Assembly (NCBI RefSeq): GCF_933775445.1
Contig: NC_065876.1
Span: 20,026,001 to 20,090,000 of the forward strand
Length of the DNA: 64,000 nt
Reading direction: 5' to 3'
From: Argentina anserina
Lineage: Eukaryota > Streptophyta > Magnoliopsida > Rosales > Rosaceae
Positions within the stretch are counted from its first letter, which is position 1. The number at the start of each line of letters is the position of its first letter. A model generated the notes under the pieces. That model worked only from the letters and a program-made list of their open reading frames with translations. It was not told the DNA's origin and ran no database searches. Below, piece by piece: positions 34,303 through 47,744 of this stretch. The position numbers and the translations under genes are program-made.

Positions 34303-36101
34303 TGCTTTGAAGATAGTCTAGGCTATAGACTCTAAACTTAGGCCAATGAAGGAGCCATCAACGAGTGTTTGCATTTTCTTATTCCTTATCTCTTTTTAAT
34401 TTTCGTTGCTTATCATATTGTACATTGAGGGCAATGTAAGTTTTAAGTGTGGGGTGGGGTATACATCATTCGTTGTATTCTATTTTTTGATGCTTATGTG
34501 TTTCAATTTGTTGCTTTGATTTCCGATTTTTAGTTTGAAATTTTTCGATTTTTAAGTGTTTTGTTAAGTTGTTGTTTTTGAGTCCTAGGTATGCCTTTAA
34601 CTGTCTAGGATGAGTTGATCTTTGAATTTATGGTTGATAGATGATCACGATATTGAAATGAACTTCATTGTTATTTGATGGTTAATCGGTATGTAGATTT
34701 TGTACGAATATGTAGTAGATGAGGATTTTGAAACTTAGATACAGAATGAGCATGTTCTTTACTTGTTTGATTCATGGAACCTATGTGAGATTCGAGCCAT
34801 ACACTTGTGCCTTTCTTTGGAGAGTTTTATTCTATCGTTTCTTGGCTTTATGACCTCATTACATCTATTTTGATCAATTCATATGCCATAGAATTGCAAT
34901 GAACTAGAGAATGTTAGAACTTACTTTGTGAAACTTTCGAAGCTTTATGTCATAATATACTCTAATTTTAAAAAGGATTGTTGGATCTTTTTAGGATTTC
35001 CACCATTTAAGCCAAAATGCCGTATTTCCTATTTGAGCCCTGCTTGGGACACCTTAGTGTTAACCCCTTTGAGCCTACGTTAAGTCTTTTCTTTCATTAC
35101 CAACATGTTATATCCTTGCTTAGTATAGTTATATCTCTACCTTGTCTTTGAGGCTTGGCAGAGCCGATTTGTGGATGTTAATATGGAGTGATGATTTGAT
35201 TCAAGTGTGGGGTTATGCTATTGTATGTATGTATGCCGTGAAAAGAGTATGAAAAGAGAAAAAATTGGAAGATGCCGTGTGGAAAAGAAAGAGAAGAAAA
35301 AGTATATGTACACGGCTAGAAAGAAAAAAATGAAAGAATGATGAAAGATCTCGGCATACATGTTGTTTATGTGAATTTGGAGTTGTGATGTATTTGTTGA
35401 AGGCTCAATGATGTTATATTTTAGCCTTTGTTCGTTTTCACAATGTTTAAAGTGAAGAATGGGTCCAACATGATGATATTTGGCCTTGTTTTATGGAGTA
35501 TGGCAACATAAGGTAGATGTTTTGCTCTGCTAAGTCTTGAGGATGACCTTTGTGATTCCTTTACCCTGAAAAGTATATCCATGCCGAGCCTAAGCCTACC
35601 ATTTTCTAAAGATCCGCATGATTCTTAAAATGAGTAGCTCTTGATCTGTGGAGTTTGTTTCATGAGTAAGCATATGGTTTGGGTTCATTTGTGTATGTGA
35701 TTGGTATCTTTTATGAGGTTTTCGATTCACTATGTTTATAACTCTTGTGTGTGAAAAGCTTTTAAGCATATGCCATGTTCTTGAGAGAAAAGATTTGGAG
35801 TGCATATCCTTTGTGAGTTGAATTTGAACTTGTTTTGAACATGTCGAGCTTAAAATCACCTTTGTTTCTACCATGTCTTACTTGTTAAACGAAATCTCAT
35901 GTTTATTAACCATTGAATTCATCTTATCTATTTCGATTGAGTGTTATTCTTGATGCTATGAGTTTGAAGATCTCTGAGACAAAATGTTGAAGGCATTAGA
36001 ATGTTGTGTCGTTAGTTTAGTTGCTTTGATTTTTGTTTTATGTTTTGATTTCCCTTTTTAGTGTTTGCTAAGGGACTAGCAAAGTCTAAGTGCGGGGTTG
36101 T
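34303..36101 (+). other. 3' non-coding region with three polypurine-like motifs
   Basis: No coding capacity. AAGTGTGGGG occurs at 34445-34454 and 35203-35212, and AAGTGCGGGG at 36088-36097 just before the LTR. Positions and spacing match those in the gag-only element at 7175-8956. Confidence 0.75.
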
Positions 36102-37668
36102 TAATAGGAGCACAAAGTGTGACGTTCTTAATGTATATATGCCCTATTCTTATGCTTTGTTACTTCTTATTTAGTTGTTTTAGGTTCATATTTGTCATTT
36201 CTATGTTCTAAGTAGAGCTATGCCGAAATTGAATGAATTGATGATGAAATTGTGCTAAGTGTTAGAACTCCTTATTGAGCTAGGATTCCTTACTCGACTA
36301 GGACTCTACTTTCCTATTTTCATTCTTTCATATTCCTTAATCGTCGATTTCTTTTCAGGAAAGACAAATCATACTTGGAAAGGGAGTAGAGATGTCGAGA
36401 TGCATTCCTAGTGAGACCATTCCCTTTTCGAGTTGAAGAAGGAGAAGAGGAGGCCGGCCTAGCTACCCCTAGTTGGACCAAGAATGATGTCGTGTAGCCC
36501 TTATGTGGTCTCCCTATTGGATTTGGTTTCCTACATCAAGTTGGATATGGAGTACATGAATCAAATCCATAACAAAGAAGATTTCAGCTTCCCAATTAGA
36601 TTCTACTTCCTTATAGGACGACAAGAGGGCTTCCTAGACTCCTATATATAGAGGCTCGGCCTCCCCATTCAGATCATCATCAACCTTGCACACAAGCACA
36701 AGCCTAGCTCTGCCGAATTAATCCCTCACCCTTTCAAGAAATCCTAAAACCGATTCCACCATCCTTCCACCAATCTATAGCCTACAAGCACGCTTGTGAA
36801 GAAGGTTTCATCCCCTAGAAGTCACGGCTATACTTTGTGGAATTGCTTGATTTATAAAGTGTAACCATGATTCACTCTTTGTTTCAATTCGGTTTTTAGG
36901 TTTTTCTTGTTCTTGGATGAGCTTGCGATTTGTGTAGTGTAATCTTGTTTCAATTTTGTCTATGAAATAGCTACTTGATTCAATTTATATAAGGATTCGA
37001 ATTTATGTTTTGGTTTTATGAATTTTCTGTTTTTGGTTTCTGCCGAGTTTTGTTCTTGAACAATTTCGATTCCTAAGTGTTATGACTATGCTTGTAGCAT
37101 GATATTAGGTTGTTGGATTAAAGACTTATGCTAAGAACATGTTTACTCTTTTCTATGTGATTTTCGAATTGCATGGTTGTTGGTTAAGTAGGTGACATGC
37201 TTAATGAATTCAATGTGCATGGCTTTGGAATTACATGATAAAGATGAACATGTTAGATTTCGATTATGGCTGCTTGGTATTAATCGAATGTGTTAAGTGT
37301 CTATGTGTTTAGGTTACTGCTTAGAACCCTAATTGCATGATCCAACCTTAAGTGTTTATGAGGAAGTCTCGGCATGATTCAAAAGGAAGTCATAGAACTT
37401 GTTTCGATTTCTCTATGTGAATTGTTTGGTGATTGTTTATGTGTTGGTTGGTTGATCACATGTATATATTAGCTTAGGTTTTATTTACTGTTTTTACAAC
37501 TCAATCCGAAACCTATATCAACTTTTTATATCTTTATGAATTCGTGTTAAGTGTTGTGATCCTAAGCCCTGGCTGGATCCTCGGTTTGTGAACGATGCCC
37601 TCTTGCTTTATACTACTAACGATGCTTACAGGGTTAAATATTGATGTCGAGTAATCGAGCAATCATCA
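36102..37668 (+). repeat. 3' LTR of the truncated element
   Basis: Same family as the LTRs at 3327-4663 and 8957-10519. The first bases are TAATAGGAGC instead of TGATA, so the terminal TG is mutated. It ends in ATCATCA and contains the block missing from the 5' LTR at 3327-4663. Confidence 0.9.
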
Positions 37669-37858
37669 GACGGCAAAAAGAACTTGTGAATTATATGAAC
37701 TTTGTAACGTAAAGAACTAACTTTGTAACATGACAACATGGTTGTCGTGCCTCTTCCATAAGTGTGTCGTGTATATGACCAAGGAAGGGCACGATTCATG
37801 TCTTTATTTTGTATTTTTCAATGCTAACCCTTTAACTTTCGTATTACATGAATTATGC

Positions 37859-38590
37859 ATGTCCGCAATATCTAAGAAAACACAAGAGCTCAAAGATCGA
37901 ACTCAAGCAGTTAGAGACTTACAAAAATCTTTCTCGAGTGGACCCCTAGATTTCGAATCATCTCCAAGCAATTCAATCTTAAACTCTTCACCAAGATCAG
38001 AAGAGGAGGATCACTTCTTCCCCTTCATCTTCAACTCAGAGACATACACAATTGCGGACTGTGACCTAGTTCCTACCGGTGCTCCAATGGCACTGAAGAA
38101 TGCGTTCATCCCCACCACCCCTGAATCACCTTCATGCATTGCTTTCACTCCACCAGATGAAGCCAACTTCTCCATTATGGTACAATTGCTTGGACATCTG
38201 CCTAATTATTATGGTTCCTCAATGGAAGACTCTAATGTTCACCTTAGAGAGTTATTGGACATTTGCAAGCTCCAATCAAGTTATCATCTTTCTCAAGAAG
38301 GCTTGAGGTTGCTTTTGTTTCCATTTACCCTTAAGGACGATGCTAAGCGTTGGTTGTACTCTCTGCCTGCGGGAATCATCACCACATGGGATGAAATGAC
38401 TAGGAGGTTCTTGAAGAAATTCTTCCTTGCTCAACTCATGAAAAGACTAAGGAGAGAGATTCAAAACTTCATTCAAAATGATGGTGATTCGTTCTACGAG
38501 GCATGAGAGGAATTTCAGAAACTGCAAAGGAAGTGCCCTCACCATGGTATTTCGTTAGATGACTTAGTGCAATTCATTATAGTTCATTGA
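37859..38590 (+). pseudogene. second Gypsy gag fragment
   Basis: An ATG at 37859 opens a frame to 38506, with homology continuing past the TGA to about 38590 (EEFQKLQRKCPHHG). A Ser-rich, acidic N-terminal part is followed by LLFPFTLKDDAKRWLYSLP and TWDEMTRRFLKKFF, the plant Retrotrans_gag signature. It is more distant from the gag at 6036-7174 than the LTR families are from each other, so it comes from another Athila-like element. It has no LTR or primer site of its own, so it is a truncated remnant. Confidence 0.75.
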
Positions 38591-38990
38591 ATGATATTTA
38601 TACTTCTACAGGGAGAAACCTTAAAACGGCAAGAGGCTCCTCAACAAGATGCATGCACAATAGCATTTTGCATTCCAGATTTTTTTAACTTTGCTTAGTT
38701 AAAACTCTTGATTCTATATCCGAAATCGGTACACAGATAAGAAGAACCTTGGTACGAAAGCTTCAACACAGTTCCATCTGCAAGAGGTTTATGTCTGCTA
38801 TTGCTTTAGTTGGTCTTTTATTGTTTTTGCTTTTGTTTAGTTCCTCACTACATTCTGGAACCATTATGCAGATGAAAATGTCAAAAGTGATGGGTACACT
38901 TCTAACACCAAGCATATTTGATGATGAAGTTAAATCTCCTGAAAAGAAGACCTGCAGGTCCTGCAACAGTGATTAAGACTGCATTAGTGC
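38591..38990. other. unassigned stretch with a hydrophobic open frame
   Basis: A short frame (about 38749-38976) contains one hydrophobic segment (ALVGLLLFLLLFSSSLHS) followed by a polar Lys-rich part. It has no ATG at its left edge and no flanking exons, so it may be a captured exon or chance. Confidence 0.25.
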
Positions 38991-39115
38991 TAATCATATT
39001 TTGTGGATCGGGGATTCCTTTTTATTCTACTTCAATTGGGTTCTGTGGTACTATTTTTCCCTTAGCCCGGTATTTTGTCCCACTGGGTTTTTACCGGGCA
39101 AGGTTTTGACGAGGC
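38991..39115 (+). repeat. Copia-type LTR fragment
   Basis: Contains CCCACTGGGTTTTTACCGGG followed by CAAGGTTTTGACGAGGC, a conserved block found in LTRs of many plant Copia elements. No internal Copia sequence adjoins it, so it is a fragment. Confidence 0.5.
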
Positions 39116-39425
39116 CACTCACTAGCATTCAACTAAGTTGCAATACTTCGAAAGTCAAATCTATCTTGATCAAAGATGAATGACTACTTTTGTGTCCCAG
39201 CTTGAATTCTTTCTCCTACCAACTTAAATCTCATTATGTATGTTTCTTATGCTGTTCCCCCTCCATTTTGTTGATCAAGCTCCAGTTAGGAGATGCAAAA
39301 AGAAACTGCCAAAGCTTTCTGCTTCAGTGTGTTAGCAAACATGAACAATTGACTACCAAATAACAATCGACTACCAAGGGAAAAGAAGGATTTTGATAGA
39401 CGGTGACATGTTCAATATGATAATA

Positions 39426-42400
39426 TCATTGAGGCAAATTAGAATCCGGGACATCATCAAGGATAAAAGGACCTAACTTCCCCGTTCTAAATAAGGTAAG
39501 AAACTTCTTTGATACCATCAACCGAGCTTCTGGCCCCTTGTTAGCTATCTTAAATGCCTTCTGCAGTGCTTCAAACTGCTGATCTATAAGCATCTCCAAG
39601 TCAGCTTCATCGTCTACACTGCCATCAAATTCTGACAGAGTCGAATATAGAGCACATTCTACTTTTGTTACTAGGTCCTGAAAAGTGTAGAAATATCAGC
39701 AAGTCAAAATCACCAAGAATTTTGTCTTGCTACACTTGTAATTGTGAAACACAAAAAATAAAAAATCAATGCAAACTGATGGACAGGTATAAATAGTAAT
39801 GAAAAATGGATTGTGAGCACAAGCTTCCTTTTTCTGTTTTTGGTCCAATCAGTTAAATTTTAACATTTAAAAGAGAATTGAATTCCTTTATTTTATTTTA
39901 AATAGAGCAACTTCTACAGGTTTAAAACTTGCAACAATATGTCATGGAGACTGGAGAAGATGACCACAATAGAGAAAAAGCTTAATATATAAATCAAAGG
40001 ATACAGCACTTGAAATCAAGGTTCACATCAACCACCTTAAGCAAGACTCATAAAAAATAATTATAAATAATAATAAAAACTAGACCACAGCTGCCTTTTG
40101 AAGCAAGACAGTACAAAAAAAAGATTGCACTATTAGAAGGTGACATAAACGTATGCCCAAAATCTCACCAAAACTCTGTCCTAAAGCTCCTACCCATCTT
40201 TGAACTCATGTAAACAATTTTATATTTACTTCATACAATGAGCAAGACAACAAAGTTAAATGGATGTACCGTGTTATTGCTAAATGTAACTCTATGGGAT
40301 CCAGTCTAAGAATCCAATTTATTATTGACAACCCTGACAGAGTTTCTTGCTAATTGGTTGTTATATATAACTTGTATGTTCTTGGCTGCACAGACAGTTA
40401 AGTAAACAGCTAACAATATCGACTCCAGAGGCTACAATGTTAACATACACTCAGTGTTTGATTAAACATCAAACCTAATACTCCAAAAGCCGAACATCAA
40501 CTAGACCAACATGGCCTGGCCATAAACTGATTAGAAAAAGAAAAGCAAATATTGAAATTGAAACCAAATCTTTCTATACAAAAAATTATGTACCCTTACT
40601 TTGAGATATTCAACATACAGCAACATCCTAAGCCAAACAACAACTGAAGAAACATAATATGTTCCTTGTAGAATCAATTTTAAAGGAATGCCATACCAAT
40701 GTCAGAAATCTATGCCCCAAGTTCCGGTTAAAAACTATCAGAATCCCTTCTTCTTTTTTCAAACATACCACCCCGCAATTCCCCCAGACTTATTTGAATA
40801 CAGTAATTCCTATTTAGACAGTATACATGTAGGATACAAGGACAGAAATATCAATTACAAGGCTAATTAGCCAATAAAAATTGGGCAAGTTACCTACTAA
40901 TATATAAAAAGCCTAGTAATGTGGTAATGAAAAAATTTCTATAAGTACTGTTTTTTTTTTTTAAAACAAATAGCATTTATGCACTTAAGAAGTTTAAAGA
41001 TTTAAGCTTGGGACATTAGATATATCAGAAGTTTAAAGCAGTAAACCGTTGCACAAAAAACTACTGTGCATAAAGAGGATAATACAGTAAAATAGATCAA
41101 TCACCTCAACGTACAGGACGCCAGACTTATTTGGCATCTTCCTCCTTGGTTGAAGATTTATAAGACTATAGTCAACTTTTTCCTGAGCGTCATGTTGAAT
41201 GGCTTCTGTTCTGCTATTATGTGAGTTGCGCCAGTGAAGAGGAGTCCTTCTAGTATTTAGAACTGCAAGTAAGTATTGAGCAATACGTTCCTCCCCCACC
41301 ACTGAATCTTTCACAGATCCTGCAGGTTCATTTGATAAAATTGATTAGATTCAATTTGTACACCGACCAAACAATCAGTTATCTACCCCCACCAAAAGTA
41401 AATGCCACAGACAAACCCTCAGATACCAATCTATAGCTTAACTAATAATGAAGAACATAGGGTTCAAATTTCAAACACAAGCTTCAGTGAATTTCATCAA
41501 TTTTTCAAGATTTAATCAGTTTATCAGTTTTCAATCTTCCTTGACGCAAGGAATTTGGAAATACTACAAAGAATGTATGTAGCTGTTCAATAGTCACACT
41601 TATATGGATCATACACATTAAAGATATGAGGTTTGACATTAACCTCATGAATTATAAATGAATAGAGCATCTTTATATATGATGAAAAACAAGTTAATGC
41701 AGAGAATAAGGTGGCTGGCAAATGAAACCCTTGTGGAAGCCCAAGAAAAAGTCACTACCCCAGCACCAGAGCTGAGGTCTCCCTTGTACATTTTAATAGT
41801 CTCAACATGGTAGCTCAAGTGTTTTAGTGAGTAAGAGATTACATGAGAAATGTCATCCTATATAAAAGTTAGAAAACAAAGAATAAGACTTTATTAAAGA
41901 GACGATATGTACAGACAAAGAGGACAAAAGGCCAACAAAACAGGGATCAGCAAAAGTACAAGAGAGATGTACCGGAATCTGAAACCCCCCTAAAGAAATT
42001 CATAAAAGAGAAACTACAATCGTTAGAACTTAGACGCCTCAGAAACAAAAGGCCAAAGAACTTACCGAAATCTAACTCCCTACTACACCTTCATAGACTT
42101 CAGAAACTGCTTCTAATTCTTTCCATCCACAACACCGAAACGACACCGCACCACCACAATGTTTTGGCTTTCTTCCCGTTTCAAAACCCGGACAATCAAG
42201 CAGACAGAGCCAAAATCTTCCCCAAGGCACCCCCATACTAAGATTTAAGGCCGAGTATTATTAGGATACTTAGGAATCAAGTGGTATTGCACGAATCTGC
42301 TTCAAATCTTGGCGTGAGCCCAATGTGTCTGATTTTCCGAGGGCATCATGTGCAATATGTCTGAGAGTCATCACTTCCCTTGTTCTCACGCTTCTGCAAC

Positions 42401-44727
42401 CTTTGTTCTCTAAACTCTAAAGTACACTGAGACTACAGTTTACAAATATAGAAGTCCACTCTTTCTGCTATATTCCATGAGTCTTCTCTTTCTGCTAAAA
42501 TTGTAAATCTTTTAACCACCTATGCCCACCAAAAGCAGGCAAAACCAGCCTTCTTTTTTTCGAATATTAGATTAATAATTCCTATTGTATGTTGAATGAC
42601 ACGAGACCTTAAACTTGTTAAAATGACCTCTATTTCTCTAACAGGTTTAAACACAATATATGGGATATGTTTTCACAGGTCTCTTTTAGTCACGATGTAT
42701 TTACCATTGCATTTTTCAAAACAACAATACATTTGAAGAAAAATTAACATCGAACCTAAATCTCAAAAATCCCAACTTACAACTTGCATGGGAACTGCAG
42801 CACCAGCAACAGCACACACACACACAAACTGATTAAATGAAGTGGCATATGTAATTGTCAAGGATACAGGTAGACCCATGCCTACATAGAGCAGCCTTAA
42901 GTTGGCTGGAAACGAAGTATCCTCTTTGGAAGCCAAAGACTAAGCCCAACCCTTTTTGTTCCAAAACAAAGTCACCATGTAGTTTAGGGGTCTTATCAAG
43001 TTAATTTTCAGTTAATGAAGAAAAATTATGAGCCTAGAGTTTCTAAGAATCTATTAAAGTCTGAGTACTCGAGGGCCTTTAGTGTATCTTTATGTCTATT
43101 TTAAGTTGTAAGTACTTAAAGGTCTCTATTATATATAAGTTTTATTGGTTGTCAGGTATTCTAGGAGCCTATATATGGTGGCCTTCCAATATGGGTTGTA
43201 TTTGAAGGCTTACGTTTTGTGGGACTTAGGTATTTAAGGGTTGTATTTGAAGCCTATATATGTGGCTTTCTAATGTAATTCAAAGATAAGACTGGAATGA
43301 GTTAAATATATCATATTGAAGGCTGTGCATTGGTTTCTCTCCCCTAACCTCCCTTATTCTATTTCCCTTCCAAAACCCCCTCTGTTTCTTTCAAAACTGT
43401 TTTGTTCCCTTGTTCTCTCAATGCTCCCTACCATTCTAAATCAAAATTATATAAAAATAAATAATAAATAAAAACAATCCCTAAGGCATTCCAACCAAAT
43501 TCCCACCAATTGTTGTTGTCTCCTGCATCACTATATATCTGAATGTCAAATACAACGGTACCACAACTTCCTGCATGTCTTTTATATACCATTGTAAGCC
43601 CAAGAAGATCAAATACATTCACAAAGCAATAGCCACACAAGCACCTTTTAAGTTCAATTGGAAGAAAAAAAATTAAGGACAGACCTGCAAGAGCTAGCTT
43701 TAACCCAGTCTCTATGTCTGGAATACTTGGAACCAATACACCTGGAGTGTCAAGAACGTATATGCTAGGCTGATGAGCAATCTGTAGACAAACAACTGAA
43801 CAAGGTCAGAGCAACAACTCAATACAGAGGAAGACCAAAGCATTTGAGACCAAAAATGGTGATTGACCTTATATCCGGCAATGTCTTGAGTAACACCAGG
43901 CAATGGACCGACCGTAGCTCGCTTCATCTTCCCCTGCACTAAGAAAGAAACTCGAAAATCATCACTCATATTTTCATTTCAACAAAATAAAATGCATGAA
44001 AAATCAACCACTAAGATTAACAGTATGAAACTCACCAGGAAAGCGAGACGAAGCAATCTGATGAATAGAATTAATCAGAGCAGATTTGCCAACATTAGGA
44101 ACCCCAACGACCATAACAAGCAAGGTGGGCTCCCTCGAAATCACCTCCTTCAGTTTATACTCCACCAGCTCAAGAAGCTTTGTGTCAAAACAACCACCAG
44201 TTCACAGCTCAACCCAATCGAAAATGGCAAACAACTTCAAAGAAACAGAATTGAATATGTACCTTGGAGACAGAACTCCTGCTATGCGCACTAATGGGCA
44301 GGCAGTCTTTCCCGGACGACTCGAAGAACCGAGTCCATCTCTGCAAAAGATTACAGCTCAAAATATCAAGATTCGAATGACAAAACAATAGAGAGAGGAG
44401 AGGAGAGGAGAGGAGAGGAGAGGAGAGGAGGGGGAAACACATTACGTGCATGATGTTGGGGTTGGCGAGGTCCTTCTTGTTGAGGGCGACGAGGGAGCGT
44501 TTGGAGCGGAGTTGGGCTTCAAGGTCCTGATTGGCGGAGGATAAGGGAATGCGAGCGTCGCGGACCTCAATGACGAGGTCGGCGAGCTTAAGGCGGCCGC
44601 GGATGGCGGAGGTGGCGGCAGCCATATGGCCTGGGAACCAGTTGATGGCTCCTCCGCCGGTGATGAACTCCATGTCTGCCAACCCCAGGCCCTTCTTCAC
44701 CAAGTCCTTCAATCCTCCTGCGGCCAT
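39426..44727 (-). CDS. MTG1/RbgA-type circularly permuted GTPase (DAR GTPase / SHORT INTEGUMENTS 2-like), 7 exons
   Basis: Exons on the minus strand in order: 44727-44446, 44340-44263, 44177-44036, 43938-43868, 43781-43685, 41319-41105, 39677-39426. They join in one frame of 378 residues with GT-AG junctions. The GTPase motifs are in permuted order: G4 NKKD at 83-86, G5 SAH at 111-113, then G1 GVPNVGKS at 145-152, G2 in GPLPGVTQD (about 178-186) and G3 DTPG at 202-205. An Asp-Ala-Arg (DAR) motif is at 57-59. This is the signature of the YlqF/RbgA-MTG1 family, which acts in late large-subunit ribosome assembly, in plants mostly in mitochondria. The C-terminal helical region (exons 6-7) is complete. 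The N-terminus lacks an obvious Arg-rich presequence, so the destination is inferred from the family. Introns 5 and 6 are long (2.4 and 1.4 kb). Confidence 0.9.
41880..42250 (-). mobile_element. possible LINE 3' end in intron 5 of the MTG1-like gene
   Basis: On the minus strand the block ends in CTTTAATAAAGTCTTATTC after T- and C-rich non-coding sequence, resembling 3' ends of plant L1-type elements. There is no coding sequence or clear TSD. Weak call. Confidence 0.25.
44391..44431 (+). repeat. (AGGAG)n microsatellite in intron 1 of the MTG1-like gene
   Basis: A pure pentanucleotide run, 15 bases downstream of the exon-1 donor on the gene's own strand, where it reads as CT-rich. Confidence 0.95.
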
Positions 44728-45468
44728 TATTTCTGTCCTGGGGTTTTAGGGAGGAGCTTTATAGGATTATTAAAAATTTAAAACACAAAGTTACTGTTGA
44801 AACACAGATGTGAAATGCTTTGTTTTTTTTTTAATTATTATTATTCGATGAAAATAAAAAAAAATAAGAGTAAAAATCTAAAATGGTACTTGAAATATCG
44901 TGAAATTTATTTTTTAGTACTTAATAATTTTTTGCTACCTGAAATTATTGCATTGTTACCTAATATGAGTACCTCTGTAAGTTTTTCCGTTAAATCAATG
45001 ACGTGACATATATTTTGATTTTTTTATTAAATAACAAAGAGAAAAACAATAATTTTGAAATCACTTTTGTTATTATTGCTAAAGAAATATGTACACTAAA
45101 ATTTGCGTAAAATTTGTGTTACAAGAGTTGATTTTCATCTTAAATTAGCAAATTTGATACAAAAAAATTTAAATATATAAATAATATATGTATCATTCAT
45201 CAAGTTCACCAAATTTGCAATCAATTTGGTAAATTTGTGAAAATTTTAGAGGAAAAATAGAAATAAAAATAGTGTGAGAGGAAATTATGATAAAACTTGC
45301 TTCCAACCTAATATGTATACGTGTGTCTGATTATGAAGTGCGCTTGACAATTTCATAGATTACATGATCCCTGGAAAACAATAAGGGTATGAGATTCATC
45401 TATATTCTAACTGTTTTTAGACCGTAAAGGTGGGAAGAAGGTTGTAAAAGTTTGTGAAATTAGAGTTA
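44728..45468. other. promoter side of the MTG1-like gene and AT-rich intergenic DNA
   Basis: Very AT-rich, with poly(T) and poly(A) runs. No coding signal. Confidence 0.5.
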
Positions 45469-45473
45469 TATCT

Positions 45474-46774
45474 TAATCGGTTCGATTACTCGACATCAAT
45501 ATTAACCCTGTAAGTATCGTTAGTAGTATAAAGCAAGAGGGTATCGTTCACAAACCATAGATCAAGCCAGGGCAAAGAACCACAAACATTTAACAAGAAA
45601 TTCACAAAAGATATAAAAGATTCAAGATATAGGATCAGATTGTATGAAGACAGAAAATAAAAACCTAAACTAATATAAACAAGTGATCAATCAAACACAC
45701 ACACAAGTCATCACCAAAATAAGATACACAAAGCCAACGAAAATCAAGTTTCATTCTCCCTAAGGTTCATGCCGAAACATCTCATAAGTAACTAGGGTTG
45801 AATCATGCAATTAGGGTCCTCAACGGTTATCCTAAACACATAGACACAAAGACATTCAACTATTTCTCAACGCCATTCATTGAACTCTAATTAATTAATC
45901 CTAACATGCATACTCAACACAACAAATAAGAATCATTGAATTCATCACAAGTCTTAAATCTAACAACCTAGATGTCATACTATACTCAACGCAAACATTA
46001 CACTTAGATACTTCCGAAATTACTTCAACAACATGCACGACATAAACCAAAACTCATAGAAAAAAAATTCATCATCTTTATATAACTCGAAATCGTACTA
46101 TAACTTCATAGACAAAGTCGAAATAGATTAACAAAAACCAAACATTGTAATCATCCAAATACAAGAAACCTAAAAAACGAATTGAACATAGAAGAATCAT
46201 GTCACACTTTATGCTATCTCTACGCATTCACAAAGGCAGGCTGAGACTTCTAAGGGGATGAAGCTCATTCACTCAACGTGCTTGGAACAAGGGATGATGA
46301 AGGATGCAATTCGGATTTAGGATTTCTTGGTGGTGAGTATGTGTTTGGGCAGAGCTTTGGTTAGTACTTGGTGCAAGGATTGATGATTCTTTTATGTGTA
46401 AATGAGGTATTATATATAGAGGAAAAACTTTAGGGAGGCCGGCCACAAAGTTGAAACCAAATTGGTTTCGGTTTCCTAGATTTTCTCAATTCGGCAGAGC
46501 TGACCTTTGTGCCTTGTTGTCGTCATAACTCTCGCACGAAAATAGATATTGAGGTGATTCCAATTGCATTAGAAAATAGACTTTTGTAGCTTTTCATCCA
46601 TATATTATACATTGTCTGAGTCATCGTGAGCTATCCAGGGGAGTCCATCAAATATGGATGTCGTGCACTGACAAAATTCTGATTCTAATAAGGATTGGAC
46701 ATTAATTGCATATCTTCTTCCTCCTTTAGTGCTGATTTGTTTTGTAGGAATTTCCTCCTTTGAATCAGGGAGAC

Positions 46775-46811
<37 letters not shown>

Positions 46812-47739
46812 CTCATTGGGTGCAGCCTTCTTTGATTTTCCTTCCTTCATTTGTTGTAGTCTTCTTTGATTTTCTCACCTCTTCTCATTTATTTGATGCA
46901 TGATTTCTTTGATTTTCTTACCTCTTCTCATTTATTTGTTACAACATTCTTTAACTTTTTTTAGTGCAAGAATTTATAGTGATTCTGATATAGATTCGTG
47001 CCTCTATATATAGGATCAAAAGCAAATCAATGGTTGAGATAATTTTGTCGAGCTCACTAGACCTCCGAGTAATGATTCGGTCATATCTCACTGTAAGAAT
47101 ATGATATTGATTCGATTCCAAATCCTACCGAAAATAGACTCGTAGAGCTTTCCATCCATATATGGAATATTTTCTAATTCGATCTGAGCTGTCCAGGGGA
47201 GCCCGTCAAAGTTGGACTATAAATCCTGACAGCTTTCTGATTCTTGCATGTATTGGCCTTCTAAGTGCATATCTTATTCTCCTTGATAATTCTGATTTAT
47301 ATGCACGAAAATATCTTCATATACACCTTGAAAATCCATTTCCAACTTTGTTTTGAAATCCAACTTCCAATAGGAAACTATCAATGTTGCACGACCTCTC
47401 CTTATCCTACTAGGAAACTGATTTTCAGTCTCTCCTCTTTCCTTGCGCAACTATGATTGTTTTCTTTCTCCAACATGGATTTGTCTTTCCTAATAAGAAT
47501 AAGTACGTTAGAAACAAAGAAATGGAAAATGATGAATCCTACTCGAATAAGAAATCATATCTCAATAAAAGATTCTTATCACTTAGCACGATTTCATCAT
47601 CAATTCACTCATAATCGATATAAGCTCTACCTAGACACTTATTCATACAAAAGAAACTAAAACATACTAAATAAGAGGTAACAAAGAGTAACAAGATGAC
47701 ATAAACACATTAAGAACGTCACATTTTGTACTCCTATCA
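45474..47739 (-). repeat. solo LTR (2,266 bp) of a divergent relative of the Athila-like family
   Basis: Read on the minus strand it starts TGATAGGAGTACAAAATGTG and continues with the same landmarks as the other LTRs (GACGTTCTTAATGT, ATGAATTGATGATGAAAT-like, AGGAAAGACAAATC). It ends in GTCGAGTAATCGAACCGATTA. The flanks are TATCT (45469-45473) and TATTT (47740-47744), a 5-bp TSD with one mismatch. No internal region lies beside it, so it is a solo LTR. It is about 700 bp longer than the others because of an extra middle segment that includes a (CT)n run at 46777-46808. Confidence 0.8.
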
Positions 47740-47744
47740 TATTT

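Larger units (their letters stand above)
32851..37668 (+). mobile_element. 5'-truncated Athila-like Gypsy element (pol end, 3' region, 3' LTR)
   Basis: Homology begins abruptly inside the RNase H/integrase linker ([14 protein letters not shown]) and continues through integrase, a 1.8-kb non-coding region and a full 3' LTR. There is no 5' LTR, primer site, gag or reverse transcriptase. The non-coding region and LTR are the same family as the gag-only element at 3327-10519. No TSD can be assigned because the left end is lost. Confidence 0.9.
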
